A stretch of DNA of 64,000 nucleotides from JAKPAM01 sp047601745 (GTDB lineage Bacteria; Pseudomonadota; Gammaproteobacteria; Burkholderiales; Burkholderiaceae_E). The DNA is taken from assembly GCA_047601745.1 (NCBI GenBank), contig JASGIS010000001.1, positions 1,054,001 to 1,118,000 of the forward strand. Direction: 5' to 3'. Shown here piece by piece: positions 42,260-50,550 of the stretch (the stretch's first letter is position 1; each line of letters opens with the position of its first letter). A program made the position numbers and the translations under genes. The notes beneath the pieces were generated by a model, which ran no database searches, was not told the origin of the DNA, and was given only the letters and a program-made list of their open reading frames with translations.

Positions 42260-42432
42260 AACTATGCGGATTCCATAATGAATGAAGGAGTCGGCACGCT
42301 CACAGGTGGTTGGCGCAACAACCACAACCATCAGGTGCGGCCGTGATTGTAGGCATCATTACCGCTGGAAAGGCAGTTCTTCTCGCGACGATAGTGCATT
42401 TCCCCGGGGCAACGTTGCGGCGCGGCGACTTT

Positions 42433-43341
42433 TCAGGCGTTTTTCCCCGTACAAACGCGGTATTCGCCACGCCTCAGCAACGGCTGCCCCATGCGAATCG
42501 CGCACCCGTCGCGCAAGGTCGCGCACGGAATGAAGCCCGCCGGCGCGAACACGATGATCGTCGAGCCGTGTTCGAACCAGCCCATCTCGTCGCCGCGCGA
42601 GAAAGAGGCCTTGCAAGCGATGACGTTCGGGCCGCGATATCGCAGGTGCAGCAATACATCGAGAAAGTGCAGCCGCACGCTGGCCACCAGGATCGCCGCC
42701 ACCGGCACCAGCGTCAGCCGCGCACCGCGCAGCGGCGAATCGCCGGCGACCTTGCCGGTGACGACGACGCGCTCGTTCTTGCAGAACAGCCTTTCGATGC
42801 GGCGCAGCGCGATCGGATTCACGTTCCACGTGTCGCCCGAAATGTAGGTGACCTCGTCGACGTCCCAATCCAGCGGCGCGTGGAAACGGTGATACATCGC
42901 CGAGGTCAGGCGCAGCGTGACGTACCAGCCGTCGCGATGCGCGTCGGCCAGCGCCTCGGTGCCGAGCAGATCGACCAGCGGATACGCGAAACCCTTGGCC
43001 TGCAGCGCCTGCAGATCGCGCACCGGCCCGTACGCGCCGACGATCGCATCGCAGGGGCTGACCAGCACGTCCGGATCGGGATCGACCGGCCGCGCACCAT
43101 CGCGCAGCGCGCGCGTGAAGCAGTCGTGCAGGCTGCGGAACCGCGTCGTGCGGGCATCCGACAGGTCCAGGTCGGTGAACAGCCGCCAGACCGCCAGCGA
43201 CAGGTCGCGAACCAGCGGCTGCTCGATCCCGGCGAACCAGCCGATGAAGCGGGTGGCCATCTGCCGGGGCAGCCGGTTGGTCAGCAGGAAGTTCAGGTCT
43301 TCGTTCAGCGCCAGCCGGCGCAGCATCGTACGCAGGGTCAT
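42433..43341 (-). CDS. psd: Phosphatidylserine decarboxylase
   Basis: 302 residues. The proenzyme motif is EHGSTIIVF near the C-terminus, where Gly-Ser cleavage makes the pyruvoyl group (usual LGST). Conserved blocks include LVSPCDAIVGAYG, TSAMYHRFHAPLDWDV and YISGDTWNVNPIAL. The enzyme makes phosphatidylethanolamine from phosphatidylserine at the inner membrane. ATG 43341 is preferred, with GAGG eight bases before; a GTG lies further upstream. It is divergent, 71 bases from a membrane-anchored aminotransferase gene. A second psd elsewhere would be needed to call this one specialised. Confidence 0.9.
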   Translation of the reverse strand: MTLRTMLRRLALNEDLNFLLTNRLPRQMATRFIGWFAGIEQPLVRDLSLAVWRLFTDLDLSDARTTRFRSLHDCFTRALRDGARPVDPDPDVLVSPCDAIVGAYGPVRDLQALQAKGFAYPLVDLLGTEALADAHRDGWYVTLRLTSAMYHRFHAPLDWDVDEVTYISGDTWNVNPIALRRIERLFCKNERVVVTGKVAGDSPLRGARLTLVPVAAILVASVRLHFLDVLLHLRYRGPNVIACKASFSRGDEMGWFEHGSTIIVFAPAGFIPCATLRDGCAIRMGQPLLRRGEYRVCTGKNA

Positions 43342-43412
43342 CGATCGAACCTCGTTCACGTGTCTGTAAAACGGCGCGCGTAGACAGGCGGCATCACCAC
43401 TCGCCGCACGCC

Positions 43413-45143
43413 ATGACCGATATCTCGTTGATGTGGACGCTGGGCCTGCTGGGCGCCGGCGCGTTGGCCGCCGCCACGCCCAGGCTCGGCCGCCGGCTCG
43501 CGCTGTCGCGCGCCAAGCACCGGTCGCTGGCCGGCCATTCGCGCTGGGCCAAGCGGATCGCCCGCCAGATCCCCGCCTACGCGTATGACGAGGCGACGTT
43601 CTTCGCGTCGGACGGCGCGCCGGCCGACGTGGCCGAACGGCGCCGCGCGGCGCTGGCGGCGATGTCGGCCCGCTGGACGCAGCGCTTCGCGCGATCGCTG
43701 GCCGACAGCGACGAAGCGGCCGGGCTGATCGCCGACCTGCGCTTCACCGGCCGCTACCGCGTGCCGTACCAGTACGCGCCGGTGCTGCGTGCGCACCTGC
43801 ACAGCGCCAGCTTCGTCATGCAATCGGATGGCGTGACGCTGACCGATCTCGACGGCAACCGCTTCTACGACCTGACCGGCTCGTACGGCGTCAACGTCTT
43901 CGGCTACGACTTCTACAAGCAATGCATCGCCGAAGGCAGCGCGCGCGTGCAGGCGCTGGGCCCGGTGCTCGGCAGCTACCACCCGGCCGTGCTCGACAAC
44001 GCGCGGCGGCTTCGCCGGATATCGGGCCTGGACGAGGTGTCTTTCCACATGTCGGGCACCGAGGCCGTGATGCAGGCCGTGCGGCTGGCCCGTTACCACA
44101 CCGGGCGCAGCCACGTCGTGCGCTTCTGCGGCGCTTATCACGGCTGGTGGGAGGACGTGCAGCCGGGCATCGGCAACCCGCTGCCGCCGCGCGCGACCCA
44201 TACGCTGGCGGACCTGAGCGAAGCCTCGCTGCGCGTGCTGCGCGAGCGCCGCGACATCGCCTGCGTGCTGGTCAACCCGCTGCAGGCGCTGCACCCGAAC
44301 CGCAACGCGCCCGGCGACTCGGCGCTGCTCGACAGCAGCCGCCGGGCCGGCTTCGATCGCGCCGCGTACGCCGCCTGGCTGGCGCGGCTGCGACAGGTGT
44401 GCAGCGAACGCGGCATCGTGCTGGTGTTCGACGAGGTGTTCGTCGGCTTCCGGCTGGCGCCGGGCGGCGCCCAGCAGTATTTCGGCGTACAGGCTGACCT
44501 CGTCGTCTACGGCAAGACGCTAGGCGGCGGGCTGCCGGTCGGCGTCGTCTGCGGCCGCGCCGCGCTGATGAAGCGGTTCCGCGACGACCGGCCGGCCGAC
44601 ATCTGCTTCGCGCGCGGCACGTTCAACGCGCATCCGTACGTGATGGGCGCGATGCAGGTGTTCCTCGAACGGCTCGAGCAGCCCGACGTGCAGGCGCTGT
44701 ACGACGGACTGGACGAGCGCTGGACGCGGCGGCTGGCGACGTTCAACGAGCGGCTGGCGCAGGCCGGCGTGCCGGTCCGCATGGCCGGCCTGTCGACGAT
44801 CTGGACCGTGCTGTTCACCGCGCCGTCGCGCTACAACTGGATGCTGCAGTTCTACCTGAGGGATCATGGACTGGCGCTGAGCTGGGTCGGCAGCGGCAGA
44901 CTGGTGTTCAGCCTGAACTACGGCGACGAGGATTTCGAAGCGGTGGTCGCGCGCTTCGTCGCGGCGGCGCGCGCGATGCAGGCCGACGGCTGGTGGTGGC
45001 GCGATCCGGCGCTGACCGATCGCGCGATCCGCCGGCAGGTGCTGCGCGAGATGATCGGCGCGCGCCTGGGCCTGCCGTGGTCCGGCGCGCGACCGTTCAA
45101 CGGCCGCCGCCGCGCCGTCCGAAGCGACCCGGCGGCGGGCTGA
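43413..45143 (+). CDS. Membrane-anchored class III aminotransferase (glutamate-1-semialdehyde type)
   Basis: 576 residues, about 130 longer than typical. Residues 5-24 (SLMWTLGLLGAGALAAATPR) are a membrane anchor, followed by about 110 residues with no known fold and then the PLP domain: SFHMSGTEAVMQAVRLAR, FCGAYHGWWEDVQPG, LVFDEVFVGFRLAPGG and the Schiff-base lysine in VVYGKTLGGGLPVGVV. The acceptor may be a lipid-linked or membrane substrate, given the divergent phosphatidylserine decarboxylase and the downstream membrane protein and glycosyltransferase genes. This is inference. Its 3' end overlaps the convergent gene by 47 bases. Confidence 0.87.
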   Translation: MTDISLMWTLGLLGAGALAAATPRLGRRLALSRAKHRSLAGHSRWAKRIARQIPAYAYDEATFFASDGAPADVAERRRAALAAMSARWTQRFARSLADSDEAAGLIADLRFTGRYRVPYQYAPVLRAHLHSASFVMQSDGVTLTDLDGNRFYDLTGSYGVNVFGYDFYKQCIAEGSARVQALGPVLGSYHPAVLDNARRLRRISGLDEVSFHMSGTEAVMQAVRLARYHTGRSHVVRFCGAYHGWWEDVQPGIGNPLPPRATHTLADLSEASLRVLRERRDIACVLVNPLQALHPNRNAPGDSALLDSSRRAGFDRAAYAAWLARLRQVCSERGIVLVFDEVFVGFRLAPGGAQQYFGVQADLVVYGKTLGGGLPVGVVCGRAALMKRFRDDRPADICFARGTFNAHPYVMGAMQVFLERLEQPDVQALYDGLDERWTRRLATFNERLAQAGVPVRMAGLSTIWTVLFTAPSRYNWMLQFYLRDHGLALSWVGSGRLVFSLNYGDEDFEAVVARFVAAARAMQADGWWWRDPALTDRAIRRQVLREMIGARLGLPWSGARPFNGRRRAVRSDPAAG

Positions 45144-45762
45144 CGCCGACCGGGGCGTGGCGCATCAGGTCATCGCCCGGGTCGATCCACTGGCCGCGCA
45201 GCAGATGGCCGGGCGCGCGCCAGTACAGCAGGATGTCGTGGAACGGATCGGTCAGGATCTTCGTCATCCACGCCAGGCCGGCGCGCACGCCCTGCAGCCG
45301 GCACAGATGCAGCGTGCGGAACAGCAGCCCGCAAGCGCCGATCGCCAGCCACGCCCAGCCGACGTCGCGCGCCAGGCCGCTCAGGTCTGTCGCCGGTTCG
45401 ATCAGGCCGAACACGTCGGGACGCAGCCACAGCAGCGGCGGCACGGCGGCCCAGATCGCCATCAGCACGACCTTGCGGCGCAGGTTGTAGCCGACCTTGA
45501 TCCGCTCCTTGTAGGCGTGCGTGGCCTGGTTGATCCGATCGTATCCCTTCGGTTCGAAGAAGAAGTGCCCCGCCTGGCGCGTCGTCATCGACACGAGCCA
45601 GCCGAGCAGCGCCGCGGCCGGCGGATCGACGAACAGCAGCCCGTAGGCGACGACGAAGCTGACGGCGCTGACCAGGTGCAGCGACTGGTTGATGCGGCTG
45701 TGGTGGTAGTAGCGGTGATCGTCCCAGCGCTGCACGGCGAGCGTATGCAGGAATTCTTTCAA
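45097..45762 (-). CDS. Multi-pass membrane protein of unknown function
   Basis: 221 residues with four likely helices. The N-terminus RWDDHRYYHHSRINQSLHLV and the segment TTRQAGHFFFEPKGYDRINQ are His-rich, with a pattern (NxxxH, GHFFFEP) that faintly recalls Mpo1/DUF962 dioxygenases; I am not sure of that link. The C-terminus is Gly/Arg/Pro-rich and lies antisense to the end of the aminotransferase gene. It is divergent from the glycosyltransferase gene. A role in lipid metabolism is a context guess. Confidence 0.75.
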   Translation of the reverse strand: MKEFLHTLAVQRWDDHRYYHHSRINQSLHLVSAVSFVVAYGLLFVDPPAAALLGWLVSMTTRQAGHFFFEPKGYDRINQATHAYKERIKVGYNLRRKVVLMAIWAAVPPLLWLRPDVFGLIEPATDLSGLARDVGWAWLAIGACGLLFRTLHLCRLQGVRAGLAWMTKILTDPFHDILLYWRAPGHLLRGQWIDPGDDLMRHAPVGVSPPPGRFGRRGGGR

Positions 45763-46004
45763 GCGGCCTCCGGCGAAAAAAGGGGATGCGCGGCGCCGCG
45801 GTCCGGCCCGTACGCGATACGGACACTAAGTGCGCATCGTTACGGTTCACTGAAAAAGCGTTGACGGATCGATGACGGCCGCACGGACGGGCGTTTTTCA
45901 TCAACCCGTCGCATTCGGCGCGCAGGCTTTGCCGGGCCGGGTCCGCAGCGCGCCGGAGGCCCGGCATCCCGTCTCCGGCCGCACCTAGCCGACCGACACC
46001 GCGT

Positions 46005-47240
46005 ATGCCCGCTCCGAGTTCGCCGATCGTCTTCGAACACCTGCCGGCCCACCGCCCGGGCCTGCGCATCGCCGTCGTGACCGAGACCTGGCCGCCCGAA
46101 GTCAACGGGGTGGCCACGACCCTCGCCCGCTTCGTCGACGGCCTGCGCGCGCGCCACCACGACATCCAGTTGATCCGTCCGCGCCAGCCGGGCATCGACG
46201 ACGCGTCGGTGCGGCCCGACGATTCGCAGGTACTGGTCAACGGCTGGTCGATCCCGCGCTATCCGGCCCTGAAGATGGGGCTGCCGGCCCGGCAGTCGCT
46301 GACCCGGCTGTGGTCCACGCGTCGCCCGGATCTGGTGCACGTCGTGACCGAAGGGCCGCTGGGCTGGTCGGCGCTGCAGGCGGCGGGCCGGCTGCGGATT
46401 CCGGTGTCGTCGGACTTTCGCACCAACTTCGATGCCTACAGCCGGCACTACCGGGTCGGCTGGCTGCACAAGCCGATCACCGCGTACCTGCGCAGATTCC
46501 ACAATCGCACGCGACTGACGATGGTGCCGACCGAAGCGATCCGGCGCGAGCTGGCCGATCGCGGCTTCGAGCGCCTGCGGGTGGTCGGGCGCGGCGTCGA
46601 TCACCGGTTGTTCGATCCGGCCCGCCGCTCGCAGGCGCTGCGCGACCAATGGGGCGCCAGCGGCGACGCGCCGGTCGTGCTGCACGTCGGCCGGCTGGCG
46701 CCCGAGAAGAACCTGCCGGCGCTGGCCAGCGCGTTCGCGCGGATCCGCCGGGTCACGCCGCGCGCCCGGCTGGTGCTGGTCGGCGAAGGCCCGGCCGGCG
46801 AGTGGCTGCGCGCGCAATGCCCGGGCGCGGTCTTCGCCGGCATGCGCGCCGGCGAAGACCTGGCGACGCACTACGCGTCGGGCGACGTGTTCCTGTTCCC
46901 GAGCCTGACCGAGACCTTCGGCAACGTGACGCTCGAGGCGATGGCCAGCGGCCTGGCCGTGGTCGCGTACCGCTATGCGGCGGCGGCCGAACTGATCGAC
47001 GACGGGCACAACGGGCTGCTCGCCGACTATGACGACATCGAGCAGTTGTCCGCGCTGGCGACCGAGCTGGTCGCGCACCGCCGGCTGCGCGTCGCGCTCG
47101 GCCATCGCGCGCGCGAGCGGGCGCTGCGGCACGGATGGGAGCAGGCGACGATGACGCTGGAAGCGGCGCTGCTGTCCGTCGCGCAGGCCGGCCGCACCGA
47201 TCGGGCCACCGGGCCGGCGATGATGCCCGCCGCCTCGTAG
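46005..47240 (+). CDS. GT4 family glycosyltransferase
   Basis: 411 residues with GT-B fold. The N-terminal Rossmann shows RIAVVTETWPPEVNGVATTL, then PDLVHVVTEGPLGWSALQAA. The donor-side domain has VLHVGRLAPEKNLPALASAF, the loop DVFLFPSLTETFGNVTLEAM and AYRYAAAAELIDDGHNGLL, the E(x7)E region of GT4. It is similar to phosphatidylinositol/diacylglycerol mannosyl- or glucosyltransferases, so a glycolipid product is plausible. It is the rightmost gene of the lipid-like cluster and ends just before the convergent lipoprotein gene. Confidence 0.92.
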   Translation: MPAPSSPIVFEHLPAHRPGLRIAVVTETWPPEVNGVATTLARFVDGLRARHHDIQLIRPRQPGIDDASVRPDDSQVLVNGWSIPRYPALKMGLPARQSLTRLWSTRRPDLVHVVTEGPLGWSALQAAGRLRIPVSSDFRTNFDAYSRHYRVGWLHKPITAYLRRFHNRTRLTMVPTEAIRRELADRGFERLRVVGRGVDHRLFDPARRSQALRDQWGASGDAPVVLHVGRLAPEKNLPALASAFARIRRVTPRARLVLVGEGPAGEWLRAQCPGAVFAGMRAGEDLATHYASGDVFLFPSLTETFGNVTLEAMASGLAVVAYRYAAAAELIDDGHNGLLADYDDIEQLSALATELVAHRRLRVALGHRARERALRHGWEQATMTLEAALLSVAQAGRTDRATGPAMMPAAS

Positions 47241-47254
47241 CGGCCGGCGTCCGG

Positions 47255-47758
47255 TCAGCGCCGCTGGTACTCGATGACGTTGGCCGGGTCCTTGACCTGC
47301 GTGATCCGGAAACCGCTGCCGCGCCGCTCGACGATCGACTCGTTGCCGTGCGCCCACAGGATGCGGCTGGAGCCGATGTACTGGCCCTGCGCCTGCAGAT
47401 CACCGACGCGGCCGCGGATGCCGCCGTCGGCCGTCACGTCGATCTCGATGTTGCGCAGTCCGCTGCGCAGCGAAGTGCCGACGAAGCTGCCGACCATCCA
47501 CGCCGGCGCCGGTTGCGCGCGCGAGCGCATCAGCGCGACGACCGACGGCACCGCGCCGTCGTCGCTGCGCTCCGGCGCCTGCGAAGGCGTCTGCGACGGC
47601 GCCGAAACCTCGGACGACGGACTCGACTCGCCCGACGGCACATGCTGGCAAGCGGACAGGGCGATCGCGATCGCCAGGCCTGCCGGCAGCGCGCGACTCG
47701 CGAGGCCCGCGCGCCGGACCGGACGATCCGAACGAACGGCTGTTGCGAATGAACGCAT
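47255..47758 (-). CDS. Hypothetical lipoprotein
   Basis: 167 residues; the ATG at 47758 follows AAAGGAGGCGATCG. A long N-region (about 28 residues) precedes the hydrophobic core and lipobox ALSAC. A Ser/Pro-rich spacer (SGESSPSSEVSAPSQTPSQ) leads to a domain with PAWMVGSFVGTSLRSGLRNI and GGIRGRVGDLQAQGQYIGSS, which looks like a small beta-barrel or lipocalin-like sheet. No family recognised. It is 15 bases after the glucokinase stop, so probably in one transcript. Confidence 0.78.
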   Translation of the reverse strand: MRSFATAVRSDRPVRRAGLASRALPAGLAIAIALSACQHVPSGESSPSSEVSAPSQTPSQAPERSDDGAVPSVVALMRSRAQPAPAWMVGSFVGTSLRSGLRNIEIDVTADGGIRGRVGDLQAQGQYIGSSRILWAHGNESIVERRGSGFRITQVKDPANVIEYQRR

Positions 47759-47772
47759 CGATCGCCTCCTTT

Positions 47773-48861
47773 TCAACGCGACGCCGCGATCCGCGGCGAT
47801 GCCATCAACAGCGCGTAAGCCGCGCCGATCAGCGCCGGATCGCCGGTGCGGCCGGCGATCACATAGGTCGGGATCCGGGCCAGGTAATCGTCGAACCGCC
47901 CCTTAGATTCGAAGCGCTGCCGGAACGGCGTCCCGTCGAACCATTCGCCTAGGCGAGGGACGATGCCGCCGCCGATGTAGATGCCGCCGCGCGCGCCCAG
48001 GATCAGCGCCAGATTGCCGGCCGCCGAACCCAGCATCGCGCAGAACGTGCGCATCGTCGCGTCGCACAACGGGTCGCCGGCCAGCGCCTGCGACGAGATC
48101 CACGCCGGGGTCGGCGCGCCGCCGTCCGGCTCGGGCATCGGCAGGCCATCGACGCGCGCGACCGCTTCGTAAAGCAGCGGCAGACCCAATCCGCAGACCA
48201 GACGCTCGAACGACACGTGCGGATACCGCTGCCAGACCTGCGCGAGGATCGCCGCCTCGCGCGCATCGGCGGGACTCAGGCTGCAATGGCCGCCCTCGCC
48301 CTGCAACGCGGCCCAGCCGCCGCCCGGGGCCGGGATCAGACCCGACACGCCCAGCCCCGTGCCCGGACCGATCAGACCGCGCGCCTGGTCGACGACCGGG
48401 CGACCGCCGCCGACCTGCCGCAGGTCTTCGTCCTGCAGCGTCAGGACCGACCAGGCCAGCGCGGTGAAGTCGTTGAGCAGATGCAGCTCGCCGAGGTGCA
48501 GCGCGTCGCGCAGGCCGGCGATCGAGAACGACCACGGCGAATTGGTCATCCGCACCGCGTCGCCGGTGATCGCCGTGGCGACCGCCATCGCCGCGCGGCG
48601 CGGCCAGGCGCCGCGATCCTGGCCCAGCGTCTGCTGCAGGTAGTGCGTCGCCGCATCGGCGAGCGACGCGAAATCGGCGACCGGCAACGTGCGGGGCGCC
48701 TGCGGCCGCAACGAGGCCGCGCCGTCGTCGACGAGCGCGAACCGCGCATTGGTGCCGCCGACGTCGGCGACCAGCGCCCAGCTTTCGAGCGCCACCGGGC
48801 GCTCGGGCGCGGCCGCGTCCGCGACGGACGCAGGCGATCGGGATTGGCCTGTCTGCTGCAT
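47773..48861 (-). CDS. glk: Glucokinase (Glk family)
   Basis: 362 residues. ATP-binding DVGGTNARFALV near 31-42, LLNDFTALAWSV with the substrate Asp, the GPGTGLGVSGLIP loop and GEGGHCSLSP are the Glk signature blocks, and GGIYIGGGIVPRL is the phosphate-2 motif. It phosphorylates glucose to glucose 6-phosphate. About 27 N-terminal residues before the domain are variable. It precedes the lipoprotein gene on the same strand; an OprB-type porin gene lies 2.7 kb away. Confidence 0.95.
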   Translation of the reverse strand: MQQTGQSRSPASVADAAAPERPVALESWALVADVGGTNARFALVDDGAASLRPQAPRTLPVADFASLADAATHYLQQTLGQDRGAWPRRAAMAVATAITGDAVRMTNSPWSFSIAGLRDALHLGELHLLNDFTALAWSVLTLQDEDLRQVGGGRPVVDQARGLIGPGTGLGVSGLIPAPGGGWAALQGEGGHCSLSPADAREAAILAQVWQRYPHVSFERLVCGLGLPLLYEAVARVDGLPMPEPDGGAPTPAWISSQALAGDPLCDATMRTFCAMLGSAAGNLALILGARGGIYIGGGIVPRLGEWFDGTPFRQRFESKGRFDDYLARIPTYVIAGRTGDPALIGAAYALLMASPRIAASR

Positions 48862-49002
48862 GACCCGCGATGTCCTCCGGTTGTCGTTTGCGGTCGAGCA
48901 TAACCCGATTCGCCGATCCTCCCGGCGCCGGGCCGTGCCGCCGTCCGCGGCGCCGCCCGGATCCGGCGCGCACGGCCGGCGAATCGGCCCGAGCCTTGGG
49001 CC

Positions 49003-49596
49003 TCAGGTCGGCGAGTCGAGCCAGCCGACCTTGCCCTGGCCGCCCCCGTTGATCCGCGCGACGAACGCCTCGACGTCCGGCTCGGGCAGGCGCAGCCGGA
49101 ACGTCACCAGCGAGCCGTGCGCGACGTCGACGTCGGCGGCGCCCGCCGTCGCCAGTTCGCGGCGCAGCCAGCCCTCGAGCGCATAAGGCACGACGCAGCC
49201 CAGTTCGCGCCAGCGCCGCAGCGCGATCTTGTCGGCGACCAGCAGCGCCTGCGCGACCGCATCGGTATACGCGCGCACCAGCCCGCCGGCGCCGAGCTTG
49301 ATGCCGCCGAAGTACCGCACGACGGTGGCCAGCACGCCGTCCAGATCCTGGTGGCGCAGCACGTCGAGCATCGGCCGGCCGGCCGTGCCGCCGGGCTCGC
49401 CGTCGTCGACCGCGGCCGACTGCCCGCCGGCCAGCATCGCCCAGCACACGTGCGCGGCGCCCGGATGCGCGGCACGCAGCGCCGCGACGCGGGTCTGCGC
49501 CGCCTCGCGCCCTTCGATCGGCTCGACGCAGGCGATGAAGCGGCTCTTGCGGATCACGAGTTCGTGGTGGCAGGGCTTGCGCAGGGTCTGGGGCAT
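49003..49596 (-). CDS. YigZ/IMPACT family protein
   Basis: 197 residues. The IMPACT N-terminal domain shows KSRFIACVEPIEGREAAQ, HVCWAMLAGG, the signature DDGEPGGTAGRPMLDVL and VVRYFGGIKLGAGGLVRAYT. A C-terminal DUF1949-type domain follows. Members may regulate translation or peptidase activity; the exact role is unclear. ATG 49596 is the first Met of the conserved part. It is divergent from the crotonase gene. Confidence 0.93.
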   Translation of the reverse strand: MPQTLRKPCHHELVIRKSRFIACVEPIEGREAAQTRVAALRAAHPGAAHVCWAMLAGGQSAAVDDGEPGGTAGRPMLDVLRHQDLDGVLATVVRYFGGIKLGAGGLVRAYTDAVAQALLVADKIALRRWRELGCVVPYALEGWLRRELATAGAADVDVAHGSLVTFRLRLPEPDVEAFVARINGGGQGKVGWLDSPT

Positions 49597-49710
49597 GGGT
49601 CGAAGTCGTTGCGCGAACCGGGCAGCGGCGCGCGATCCCGACGTTATCATCGAAGCGCCGCATCACGATGGCCGCCAGCCGGCGCGCCCAGCACAACGAG
49701 GAGAGACACC

Positions 49711-50535
49711 ATGAATGACCGCGTCCGCCTGACCGTCCAGGACGGCGTCGCCGACGTGCGGATGATCCGTGCCGACAAGATGAACGCGCTGGACCAGCCG
49801 ATGTTCGACGCGCTGGTCGCGACGGGCCGGGAGCTGATCGACCGCACCGACGTGCGCGCGGTCGTGCTGTCCGGCGAAGGCCGCGCGTTCTGCGCGGGAC
49901 TCGACATGGGCCGCTTCCAGAACATGGCCGAAGGCACCGACGGCGGCGGCGCGCGCCCCAGCCACCAGCAGCGCCTGGGCCCGCGCACGTACGGGCTCAG
50001 CAACGGGTCGCAATACGCGGCGATGGTCTGGCAGGACATTCCGGTGCCGGTGATCGCCGCCGTCCATGGCGTCGCGTTCGGCGGCGGCCTGCAGGTCGCG
50101 CTGGGCGCCGACATGCGCTTCGTGACCGCCGATGCGCGGCTGTCGATCCTCGAGATCAAGTGGGGCCTGGTGCCCGACATGGGCGGCACGCTGCTGCTGC
50201 AAGGGCTGACGCGCGCCGACGTGATCCGCGACCTGACTTTCTCGGGCCGGATCTTTTCGGGTGGTGAAGCGGTCGAGTACGGCATCGCGACGCGCGTCTG
50301 CCAGAACCCGTACCAGGACGCGCTCGCTTATGCCCGCGAAGTCGCCGGCCGCAATCCGCACGCGATCCGCGCCGGCAAGCGCTTGCTGCGGATCGCCGAG
50401 CAGGGCGACGCGGCCCGCACGCTGCAGGCCGAGTCCGACGAGCAGATCGCGCTGCTGGGCAGCCCCAACCAGGTCGAGGCCGTCAGGGCCGGACTCGAGA
50501 AGCGCGCCGGCCGTTTCGCCGACCCGCAGGCCTGA
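49711..50535 (+). CDS. Crotonase/enoyl-CoA hydratase family protein
   Basis: 274 residues. GAGGAGAGACACC precedes the ATG. The oxyanion blocks are RAFCAGLDMGRF and AVHGVAFGGGLQVALGADMR, with the usual catalytic region LSILEIKWGLVPDMGGTLLL. The first catalytic Glu of hydratases is replaced in GGGLQ; the second position carries Asp in VPDMGG. It may be a hydratase, isomerase or dehydratase-like member. It converges on the porin gene with 15 bases between stops. Confidence 0.93.
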   Translation: MNDRVRLTVQDGVADVRMIRADKMNALDQPMFDALVATGRELIDRTDVRAVVLSGEGRAFCAGLDMGRFQNMAEGTDGGGARPSHQQRLGPRTYGLSNGSQYAAMVWQDIPVPVIAAVHGVAFGGGLQVALGADMRFVTADARLSILEIKWGLVPDMGGTLLLQGLTRADVIRDLTFSGRIFSGGEAVEYGIATRVCQNPYQDALAYAREVAGRNPHAIRAGKRLLRIAEQGDAARTLQAESDEQIALLGSPNQVEAVRAGLEKRAGRFADPQA

Positions 50536-50550
50536 CCGGCATCCGGATGC

